Of a stretch of 64,000 bases of DNA, positions 1 through 8,293 are shown piece after piece (within the stretch, counting starts at the first letter, position 1; the number at the start of each line of letters is the position of its first letter). The notes beneath the pieces are model-generated. The model ran no database searches. It was not told the origin of the DNA and saw only the letters and a list, made by a program, of their open reading frames with translations. The position numbers and the translations under genes were made by a program. Origin of the DNA: Temnothorax longispinosus (Eukaryota > Arthropoda > Insecta > Hymenoptera > Formicidae); the NCBI RefSeq assembly GCF_030848805.1, contig NC_092360.1:496001-560000 (forward strand), given 5' to 3'.

Positions 1-548
1 ACGATGGAGCAAAATTTTAAACGCTATTTGGTTCATTGTAACTTTGGACGTAATGCATCGTTGAAGTGTCACACCGAGCAGCAACAAACGCAATAAACGT
101 CACGTGCTCAGCGCTGATTAACGGACGAAGAAATCAGATGTGACGATTATTTCAACATTAATTCACGAGAGGAAGATTTACCGGATAATATTTTTGACAA
201 TCTAAACGCATGTAAACAATATAGAAAAGGATGTTTAAGGATTACAATCTACAAGAAATCATTATTCATAACTACCTCCTCGATGCACGGTTAAATGCGG
301 AAAGAACTAAAACTAAAAGACTAGAAGATAGACGCTCTCACCATCGACGTTGACGCGATGTAGCGGGGCGACTGGATTAGAGGACTGGATTTATCTGTCC
401 GAGGCCGAGCTGTAGAACGCGTCCATTGGCTGGGCCACTCCTAGGGAGCGAGGATAATCTCTCGTCCTAGTTGACAAAGTTCCTAGGAAGCGGAGTCTCG
501 GATGTTAAATTCAAGGATCGATGTTTTTAGGGACGCACAGAACAATAA
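1..548. other. Left-edge region, no gene recognised
   Basis: I see no coding exon, RNA gene or clear repeat here. The first bases include a GGAGCAA word that recurs many times in the palindrome further right. The stretch ends at the TAA target site of the first hairpin element at 549. Confidence 0.5.
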
Positions 549-725
549 AGGCCTTCACACATAAAATCGCGTAAGAACGTAAAACGTAAGCGTAAGAAAA
601 TCGACCAATCCCAATCAAGTATTGTGCTGTCCGTAACCACAGTAGGGGGAAATACTTGATTGGGATTGATCGATTTTCTTACGCCTACGTTTTACGTCCT
701 TACGACATTTTATGTGTGAAGGCCT
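549..725. mobile_element. Hairpin MITE A (Harbinger-like, TAA duplication)
   Basis: A near-perfect inverted repeat. The left end AGGCCTTCACACATAAAAT is answered by its reverse complement at the right end, and the arms continue inward through a TAAGAAAATCGACCAATC block. It is flanked by TAA at 546-548 and TAA at 726-728. There is no coding capacity. The 3-bp TAA/TTA duplication suggests a non-autonomous PIF/Harbinger-type element; the superfamily is inferred. Confidence 0.8.
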
Positions 726-746
726 TAAGTTTTTTTATGATATTAA

Positions 747-894
747 GGGCCAATTTCACCAACCACAGTTAGCTTAACCGACGGTTAAAGTTAACAGGAT
801 TGACCAATAGAAATGAATCCACCCTGCTTTCTATTGGTCAATCCTGCTAACTTTAACCGTCGGTTAAGCTAACTGTGGTTGGTGAAATTGGCTC
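747..894. mobile_element. Hairpin MITE B (TAA duplication)
   Basis: A 148-bp element whose arms of about 65 bp pair almost perfectly. It starts GGGCCAATTTCACCAACC and ends in the matching complement. It is flanked by TAA at 744-746 and TAA at 895-897. An internal GACCAATAG and its mirror give inward CCAAT boxes. The right target site directly abuts the next element. Confidence 0.85.
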
Positions 895-897
895 TAA

Positions 898-1397
898 GGG
901 GATGCTGGAGCCGTAGCCGAACTCGATCGGCGTCGGTAAAGAAGACCGGCGAACTATATCTTTTCTTGTATAGACAAAGATATAGACAAGGATAGCACGC
1001 TACATTGCACGCACACATACGCACGATGCACACCGACATTATACTTTTATATTACGCTTCCAAATCTTGATTTGGGGGGTTTATCGATGTTTTTCTTGTT
1101 GTGCAATTCGGGGGAACTTGTTTTCGCGTTCGTACCAATGGTATATCTTTTATATGAAATACATCTTGTGACGAGCTGACAGCTCACCGCAACTCGAGAC
1201 GCCATATTGGGATAAGAGTAGGATAAGGAAATCTGTACTTCCGTAATTTTTTCTCGTTTTCTATATAAAATCGGAGTTTCCCCGAATCATTAATGTATGT
1301 ACTGCAATTCTGGAGAAGGATTTTTAATTCTGTCAAATTAATACGACGCTACGTGCCGACAAAAAATGCCGGTAAAACAGACGGCTCCAGCATCCCC
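898..1397. mobile_element. Non-autonomous element C, 500 bp with short inverted ends
   Basis: The ends GGGGATGCTGGAGCCGT (898) and its reverse complement (ending 1397) form a 17-bp terminal inverted repeat around a non-hairpin interior. The left flank is TAA, shared with MITE B; the right flank is TTA at 1398-1400, shared with element D. I see no transposase. It is probably a deletion derivative of a Harbinger-type transposon. Confidence 0.65.
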
Positions 1398-1400
1398 TTA

Positions 1401-1834
1401 AGGGTCGACAGGAGTAACACTACCGACCTCTGTCGGGTTGCTTAGCTGCGAGTCCGTATTTTATTTATTATAAATTTTTTAAGAGCCAAAATGGAAAATC
1501 CGGCTCTGTACCAGCTTGCGGTTGATCTTACTGATTAAAACGAGCATAAGTGAAATGAGATTCGTTAATTAATTTGGCTAAAATTTGGGACAAGCCGTTC
1601 CTAAGCAGCTTTGCAGCTCTAAGCAAGCCTGAAAAAGCTGTTAGGTTATCCCAAATTTTAGCCAAATTAATTAACGAATCTCATTAAACTTATGCTCGTT
1701 TTAATCAGTAAGATCAGCCGCAAGCTGGTACAGAGCCGGTTCCATTTTGGCTTTTAAAAAATTTATAATAAATAAAATACGGACTCGCAGCTAAGCAACC
1801 CGATAGAGGTCGGTAGTGTTACTCCTGTCGACCC
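1401..1834. mobile_element. Long hairpin MITE D
   Basis: A palindromic element with arms of about 200 bp. It begins AGGGTCGACAGGAGTAACA and ends in the complement, with a loop near 1610-1640. TTA lies on both sides (1398-1400 and 1835-1837). Differences between the arms are few, so it is young or conserved. It directly abuts element C. Confidence 0.8.
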
Positions 1835-1948
1835 TTAGAGCCACCGCACAAGACTCTCGTATGGTCACGTAGCGTAACGTAACGTGAATCAACGACCGGA
1901 AATAAGTTGGCAATGCAAGTTCATATTTTTTAATTTACTATAGCTCAA

Positions 1949-2130
1949 ACGATTGCTCCCTAATTGCTCCCTCAGAATCGACGATTGCTCCCCTTTTAAG
2001 ATTATTATTTTTCGAGATATTTAATAAAAACGAAAAATTTTTAATTTTTATTGAAAAACATATTTATAATAATTCTATGCAACTTTATAGGGCATAGAAC
2101 GATTGCTCCTTCATTGCTCCTTATTGCTCC
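1949..2130. repeat. Cluster of ATTGCTCC words
   Basis: The word ATTGCTCC occurs six times here (near 1952, 1962, 1985, 2102, 2114 and 2123), with another near 2500, and the mirror set lies in the right arm (about 6150-6330). It may be the subterminal repeats of an unrecognised element. Confidence 0.5.
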
Positions 2131-2220
2131 ATCATAATTTTAATGATTTATTGCATTTTTATTGAAAAAATAACAAATTAATCATTTCACAAGGCCGCCT
2201 ATTGTAACTATGGCTCGGCA

Positions 2221-2300
2221 GCGCATGCGCATGCTACCATAACTATGCGCATGCGCGATGGTATCTGTTAGAGCTTTTACGGATACCATAGCGCATGCGC
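2221..2300. promoter_or_regulatory. Three GCGCATGCGC motifs (NRF-1/Ewg-like), mirrored at 5979-6058
   Basis: GCGCATGCGC occurs at 2221-2230, 2247-2256 and 2291-2300, and again at 5979-5988, 6023-6032 and 6049-6058 in the other arm. This word matches the known binding consensus of NRF-1, called Ewg in flies. Whether it binds anything here is inference; alternating GC/AT purine-pyrimidine tracts also favour Z-DNA. Confidence 0.4.
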
Positions 2301-2555
2301 GTATGGCTTCTGCTTTCTGCTCATGGCTCCTGCAATTTTATGTGCTTCCATCTTAACTATTTCTCGCTTCGCTCTATTGGGATTTTTTAATCGCTCCATT
2401 CGTATAATTAATTTTGTATGATATTTTAGCAGAGAACTGTTTATTTTCTTGGAAAAATACATTTCTCACAGTCTTCTGCAAGTATATCCAACATAAAACG
2501 ATTGCTCCTTAATTGCCCACCTGTCAGCATTGTGCATGAGCCCTTATTGACGTTA

Positions 2556-2938
2556 GGCTTAGTTTCCACGCGTCGCGTCATCTGTCGTTAAAGCCTCTTG
2601 CACAATGCCAGGCAACAGGCAATAGGAACAGGGAATAGAAATCAGAAATCATGTATAAATGCAGAATAAACAGTGACACAATCAATAGACACAGAGTTTC
2701 AGTCACGTTGGAAATTCTGTGCCTATTGCCTGTTGCCAACCAATCATAGCATTCGAACTTTTTAGGTTGTAATTAACGATTTTTTTAGTTATTTCCTGTT
2801 CCTATTGCCTGTTGTCTGGCATTGTGCAAGGGGCTTAACCAATCTAAACATCCCATTACAAATAATGTAATAAAATAAGATGTTCTGATTGGTCGCGACG
2901 GATAACGCGATGCGTGACGCGCTCAGTGGAAACTCGGC
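2556..2938. mobile_element. MITE M2, interrupted by M1
   Basis: Ends GGCTTAGTTTCCACGCG and GTGGAAACTCGGC form the terminal repeat, with TTA at 2553-2555 and 2939-2941. A second element (M1) sits inside it. The internal part carries CCAATC and GATTGGTC boxes. It belongs to the same family as the element at 2945-3542. A mirror copy lies in the right arm. Confidence 0.75.
2592..2835. mobile_element. MITE M1 nested inside M2
   Basis: AGCCTCTTGCACAATGCCAG at the left pairs with the complement ending GCAAGGGGCT at the right. TAA flanks both sides (2589-2591 and 2836-2838). Arms of about 50 bp carry the words GGCAATAGGAACAGG. Because it splits M2, it inserted later. The mirror copy lies at about 5448-5691. 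Confidence 0.8.
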
Positions 2939-2981
2939 TTAAAAGGCTGAGTTTCCACTGAGCGCGTCACGCATCGCGTTA

Positions 2982-3260
2982 AGCCCGGTGTCCACGATGC
3001 AAGAACTGTGTCCAAGTTTCGATTTAAAGTCCGGTGTCCACGATGCTAGAACTGTGTCCAAGTTTTGGTTTAAGCCAATCATCTTGCAGCACTTACAGAA
3101 AAGTAGCAGTTTCATTGGCTTAAACCGAAACTTGGACACAGTTCTTGCATCGTGGACACCGGGCTTAAGCCAATCAACTTGCAGCTCTTACAGAAAAGTA
3201 GCAGTTTCATTGGCTTAAACCGAAACTTGGACCCAGTTCTTGCATCGTGGGCACCGGGCT
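2982..3260. mobile_element. MITE M4 (self-nested family)
   Basis: AGCCCGGTGTCCACGATGC at the left and its near-complement ending ACCGGGCT at the right are flanked by TTA at 2979-2981 and 3261-3263. The element is split by M5, a second copy of the same family. Confidence 0.75.
3028..3165. mobile_element. MITE M5 nested in M4
   Basis: AGTCCGGTGTCCACGATGC to its complement ending GACACCGGGCT, flanked by TAA at 3025-3027 and 3166-3168. It is a 138-bp family member inserted into another copy of its own family, three levels deep (M3 contains M4, which contains M5). Confidence 0.8.
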
Positions 3261-3263
3261 TTA

Positions 3264-3416
3264 GGCCCGGTCTACAATGGATGTCGGAAGTCGGAGTCGT
3301 AAGAAATTGACCAATCACAATCTATTATTCTCCTTGCGGTCGAAAAATAATGAATGGTCAATTAATTGGTCAATTTCTTACGACTCCGACTTCCGACATC
3401 CATTGTAGATCGGGCC
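3264..3416. mobile_element. MITE M6
   Basis: GGCCCGGTCTACAATGGATG pairs with CATCCATTGTAGATCGGGCC. TTA lies at 3261-3263, shared with M4, and at 3417-3419. Inside are TTGACCAATCACAAT and GGTCAATTTCTTA. It abuts M4 with a single shared target site. Confidence 0.85.
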
Positions 3417-3545
3417 TTATCCGTCGCGACCAATCAAAACATCCCATTTTGATCCCGTCACAAGTAATGTAATAAAATGGGATGTGTTGATTGGTTAACT
3501 TGTGATGACGCGACGCGTGACGCGCTCAGTGAAAACTCGGCCTTA

Positions 3546-3836
3546 GTGCCCATCTACAATGACTACAATAGGTGTTTTAAGCCCTAAGGGTGCCTCCCCA
3601 TGCAAGACGGAATCTCGGAATCATTCTGATTGGTTAATCCCATGAGGCTATTGGTTAGCCTCATGAGACTGACCAATCAGAATGATTCCGAGATTCCGTT
3701 TTCCGCGATTCCGTCTTGCATGAAGAGGCACCTTAAGAAATTGTTCAATCACAATTGAATTTGAGGAGAATAAATTGACTGTGATTGGTCAATTTCTTAG
3801 GGCTTAGGGCTTAAAACACCTATTGTAGATGGGCAC
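3546..3836. mobile_element. MITE M7, interrupted by M8
   Basis: GTGCCCATCTACAATG at the left pairs with ATTGTAGATGGGCAC at the right. TTA flanks both sides (3543-3545, shared with M3, and 3837-3839, shared with M9). M8 splits the element. Confidence 0.8.
3588..3733. mobile_element. MITE M8 nested in M7
   Basis: GGGTGCCTCCCCATGCAAGAC at the left pairs with GTCTTGCATGAAGAGGCACC at the right. TAA lies at 3585-3587 and 3734-3736. A central hairpin carries GATTGGTTAATCCCATGAGG and its complement. Confidence 0.75.
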
Positions 3837-3839
3837 TTA

Positions 3840-3978
3840 AGCCTTGTGTCCCACATTGTTAGAACTGCGTCCGAGTTTTGGTTTAAGCCAATCAACTTGC
3901 AGCTCTTACAGTAAAGCAGCAGTTTTCATTGGCTTAAACCGAAACCGAACGCAGTTCTAAGCATCGTGGACCAAGGCT
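3840..3978. mobile_element. MITE M9, left of the palindrome spacer
   Basis: AGCCTTGTGTCCCACATTG pairs with a right end reading CGTGGACCAAGGCT. TTA lies at 3837-3839 and 3979-3981. Related copies sit at 4304-4443 and, rearranged, at about 6917-7065 just upstream of MED15. Confidence 0.8.
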
Positions 3979-4007
3979 TTAAGCTATATCCACACAAACT
4001 TGCAAAC

Positions 4008-4300
4008 ATGTTGCGTTTTCCACGAATCGTCAGTAGCCATGACTTTGGTTAAATTATTTAAAAGCCCAATTAAATAAAACTCGAAAACGATATCAAAAAT
4101 ATACACCAGAATATGCCGTACAACAGATACCACGTTCGATTTGGTTTGAGACGCACAGTGCACACCATATAACGACCATAAATCACAATAAAATATTGAC
4201 GGAAATCCAATCTAACCTGCTATTCTAAATTGTTCTAGATGGGAATGATGAAATAACTTTGGAACTTTGTATGCGTTCCGAAACGTGCTGACCATCAACC
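4008..4300 (-). pseudogene. Inverted copy of the MED15 promoter, 5' UTR and start of exon 1
   Basis: Read on the minus strand this matches about 7068-7357 with only scattered differences. It includes the ATGGCTACTGACGATTCG start of MED15 and breaks off about 11 codons into exon 1, before the splice donor. It lies in the spacer of the large palindrome between two M9-type MITEs. It cannot encode a protein by itself but could carry a promoter pointing leftward. Confidence 0.8.
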
Positions 4301-4303
4301 TTA

Positions 4304-4443
4304 AGCCTTGTGTACATACACATACTAGAAATCGGAGTTTCGATTTAAGCCAATCAATGAAACTGCTGCTTTACTGTAAGAGCTGCAAGTTGATTGGCTT
4401 AAACCAAACTCGGACGCAGTTCTAACAATGTGGACACAAGGCT
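4304..4443. mobile_element. MITE M9', right of the palindrome spacer
   Basis: AGCCTTGTGTACATACACA at the left and GTGGACACAAGGCT at the right form the terminal repeat, next to TTA at 4301-4303. It is the same family as M9 but closer in sequence to the copy just upstream of MED15. The mirror copies of M1-M8 follow to its right. Confidence 0.7.
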
Positions 4444-6399
4444 TAAGTGCCCATCTACAATGTTGTGTTTTAAGCCCTAAGCCCTAAGAAATTGACCAAT
4501 CACAGTCAATTTATTCTCCTCAAATTCAATTGTGATTGAACAATTTCTTAAGGTGCCTCTTCATGCAAGACGGAATCGCGGAAAACGGAATCTCGGAATC
4601 ATTCTGATTGGTCAGTCTCATGAGGCTAACCAATAGCCTCATGGGATTAACCAATCAGAATGATTCCGAGATTCCGTCTTGCATGGGGAGGCACCCTTAT
4701 GGCTTAAAACACCTATTGTAGTCATTGTAGATGGGCACTAAGGCCGAGTTTTTCACTGAGCGCGTCACGCGTCGCGTCATCACAAGTTAACCAATCAACA
4801 CATCCCATTTTATTACATTACTTGTGACGGGATCAAAATGGGATGTTTTGATTGGTCGCGACGGATAAGGCCCGATCTACAATGGATGTCGGAAGTCGGA
4901 GTCGTAAGAATTGACCAATTAATTGACCATTCTTATTTTTCGACCGCAAGGAGAATAATAGATTGTGATTGGTCAATTTCTTACGACTCCGACTTCCGAC
5001 ATCCCTTGTAGACCGGGCCTAAAGCCCGGTGCCCACGATGCAAGAACTGGGTCCAAGTTTCGGTTTAAGCCAATGAAACTGCTACTTTTCTGTAAGAGCT
5101 GCAAGTTGATTGGCTTAAGCCCGGTGTCCACGATGCAAGAACTGTGTCCAAGTTTCGGTTTAAGCCAATGAACTGCTACTTTTCTGTAAGTGCTGCAAGA
5201 TGATTGGCTTAAACCAAAACTTGGACACAGTTCTAGCATCGTGGACACCGGACTTTAAATCGAAACTTGGACACAGTTCTTGCATCGTGGACACCGGGCT
5301 TAACGCGATGCGTGACGCGCTCAGTGGAAACTCAGCCTTTTAAGCCGAGTTTCCACTGAGCGCGTCACGCATCGCGTTATCCGTCGCGACCAATCAGAAC
5401 ATCTTATTTTATTACATTATTTGTAATGGGATGTTTAGATTGGTTAAGCCCCTTGCACAATGCCAGACAACAGGCAATAGGAACAGGAAATAACTAAAAA
5501 AATCGTTAATTACAACCTAAAAAGTTCGAATGCTATGATTGGTTGGCAACAGGCAATAGGCACAGAATTTCCAACGTGACTGAAACTCTGTGTCTATTGA
5601 TTGTGTCACTGTTTATTCTGCATTTATACATGATTTCTGATTTCTATTCCCTGTTCCTATTGCCTGTTGCCTGGCATTGTGCAAGAGGCTTTAACGACAG
5701 ATGACGCGACGCGTGGAAACTAAGCCTAACGTCAATAAGGCTCATGCACAATGCTGACAGGTGGGCAATTAAGGAGCAATCGTTTTATGTTGGATATACT
5801 TGCAGAAGACTGTGAGAAATGTATTTTTCCAAGAAAATAAACAGTTCTCTGCTAAATAGCATACAAAATTAATTATACGAATGGAGCGATTTAAAAATCC
5901 CAATAAGCGAAGCGAGAATAGTTAAGATGGAAGCACATAAAATTGCAGGGAGCCATGAGCAGAAAGCAGAAGCCATACGCGCATGCGCTATGGTATCCGT
6001 AAAAGCTCTAACAGATACCATCGCGCATGCGCATAGTTATGGTAGCATGCGCATGCGCTGCCGAGCCATAGTTACAATAGGCGGCCTTGTGAAATGATTA
6101 ATTTGTTATTTTTTCAATAAAAATGCAATAAATCATTAAAATTATGATGGAGCAATAAGGAGCAATGAAGGAGCAATCGTTCTATGCCCTATAAAGTTGC
6201 ATAGAATTATTATAAATATGTTTTTCAATAAAAATTAAAAATTTTTCGTTTTTATTAAATATCTCGAAAAATAATAATCTTAAAAGGGGAGCAATCGTCG
6301 ATTCTGAGGGAGCAATTAGGGAGCAATCGTTTGAGCTATAGTAAATTAAAAAATATGAACTTGCATTGCCAACTTATATCCGGTCTTTACGACTCGCAT

Positions 6400-6899
6400 N
6401 NNNNNNNNNNNNNNNNNNNNNNNNNNNNNNNNNNNNNNNNNNNNNNNNNNNNNNNNNNNNNNNNNNNNNNNNNNNNNNNNNNNNNNNNNNNNNNNNNNNN
6501 NNNNNNNNNNNNNNNNNNNNNNNNNNNNNNNNNNNNNNNNNNNNNNNNNNNNNNNNNNNNNNNNNNNNNNNNNNNNNNNNNNNNNNNNNNNNNNNNNNNN
6601 NNNNNNNNNNNNNNNNNNNNNNNNNNNNNNNNNNNNNNNNNNNNNNNNNNNNNNNNNNNNNNNNNNNNNNNNNNNNNNNNNNNNNNNNNNNNNNNNNNNN
6701 NNNNNNNNNNNNNNNNNNNNNNNNNNNNNNNNNNNNNNNNNNNNNNNNNNNNNNNNNNNNNNNNNNNNNNNNNNNNNNNNNNNNNNNNNNNNNNNNNNNN
6801 NNNNNNNNNNNNNNNNNNNNNNNNNNNNNNNNNNNNNNNNNNNNNNNNNNNNNNNNNNNNNNNNNNNNNNNNNNNNNNNNNNNNNNNNNNNNNNNNNNN
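6400..6899. other. Assembly gap (500 N)
   Basis: Exactly 500 Ns, the usual placeholder for a gap of unknown size. It separates the palindrome from the MED15 promoter, so the local order and orientation of the palindrome rest on scaffolding. Confidence 0.95.
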
Positions 6900-6916
6900 T
6901 GTAGACCTAGCATTAC

Positions 6917-7065
6917 CCTAAGAGCTGCAAGTTGATTGGCTTAAACCGAAACTCGGACGCAGTTCTAGCATCGTGGACACAAGGCTTTACAGAAAACCAG
7001 CAGTTTCATTGATTGGCTTAAATCGAAACTCCGATTTCTAGTATTGTGTATGTACACAAGGCTTA
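6917..7065. mobile_element. Rearranged M9-family MITE upstream of MED15
   Basis: It contains AAGAGCTGCAAGTTGATTGG, CGTGGACACAAGGC and, at the right end, GTACACAAGGCTTAA, the same words as M9 and M9' in altered order. It lies about 260 bp upstream of the MED15 start codon and is shared with the inverted copy at 4304-4443. Confidence 0.55.
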
Positions 7066-7325
7066 AGGTTGATGGTCAGCACGTTTCGGAACGCATACAA
7101 AGTTCCAAAGTTATTTCATCATTCCCATCTAGAACAATTTAGAATAGCAGGTTAGATTGTTTCCGTCAATATTTTATTGTGATTTATGGTCGTTATATGG
7201 TGTGCACTGTGCGTCTCAAACCAAATCGAACGTGGTATCTGTTGTACGGCATATTCTTGTTGTATATTTTTGATATCGTTTTCGAGTTTTATTTAATTGT
7301 GCTTTTAAATAATTTAACCAAAGTC

Positions 7326-8246
7326 ATGGCTACTGACGATTCGTGGAAAACGCAACATTTTCGACAGAGCGTAGTCGCGAAAATGTAAGTCAATTTGCGT
7401 CGGTTATAAAGCGAGAACATTGTCTTATATCATCAATTGAGATTATTAAAAGTTCAATTATTATTTAAAGAATAATATCCTCTGAAATTGTTACACACTA
7501 ATTTATTTTTTACGTTCCATATATCCCGTACATCCCGTATATTATTTATGTGAATATATATTTATTTTGTTTCTTGACACGAAATATTTATGTGCGTGTC
7601 AATAATAAATCTACTTTTAATCGTTCTTTGATTACCTTTGTTTTTTTATTGTTTTATCTTTTTATGTGAATTTTTTCTAAAATTTTTTTTTTCCTGTTTT
7701 ATAAAATAGATGCATAGTACAATCAAAGGAATAATTCTAATTTTTTATTTGATATACAATAGCAAATATTTTATTGACAGTGACGAAGCGATACAAGTGT
7801 CTGGCATGCCCACAACAAAAAATAGCATGGAAATGGAGAATCACGTCTTCCAAAAAGCTAAGACTAAGGTATGTCTAGAATTATCTAGAATGCTAAAAAT
7901 ATATTTCGTTCTTTGCAGTTGCATTGTGTTATACTTTCTGGATTTAAGAGTGAAATATGTACATTGTTTTATACTTATTGAACTTAAAGTAAAATATATA
8001 ATTAGATGTTGGATTGAGGAAAGATGAATAATGACTACCTATATTTATACAGAAGCTTATAATCCAGTTTAATAACTATATACACTATTTAATCCAAAAT
8101 TTTTCTTCTTTTGATTATAACAATCATTAAAATAAGATTTTGATACTCTGAACATTTTTTTTGACATCTCTAACGACTCTAAACATATGTTTTAACATAG
8201 AGTGTTTCTGAATATAATATTATACATATATATCAAAAATTGACTC

Positions 8247-8293
<47 letters not shown>

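Larger units (their letters stand above)
2945..3542. mobile_element. MITE M3, interrupted by M4, M5 and M6
   Basis: The left end GGCTGAGTTTCCACTGAGCG pairs with the right end CGCTCAGTGAAAACTCGGCC. TTA at 3543-3545 follows. About 440 bp of other elements (2982-3416) interrupt it. The intact remainder includes ACCAATCAAAACATCCC and its complement. Same family as M2. Confidence 0.7.
1895..6386. repeat. Large palindrome (arms about 1.9-2.1 kb) built of nested MITEs
   Basis: 1895-3836 reads as the reverse complement of 4447-6386. The centre is near 4141 and the spacer runs from about 3840 to 4443. Outer ends match at GACCGGAAATAAGTTGG on the left and its near-complement at about 6370-6386. The arms differ mainly by single-base indels in short homopolymers, for example around 2345-2400 versus 5880-5940. 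A 500-N gap begins 14 bases beyond the right end. It may be a real inverted duplication or a fold-back assembly artefact. Confidence 0.85.

Noticed and set aside
2939..5248. Short ORFs in the palindrome, including identical mirror peptides
   Set aside because: They cross nested MITE boundaries and are mirrored only because the DNA is palindromic.
6331..6935. Open frames across the first N run
   Set aside because: They stay open only because Ns were translated as X.
7710..8027. 105-codon ORF as a separate gene
   Set aside because: Only 7781-7868 is coding, as MED15 exon 2; the rest is intron read through.
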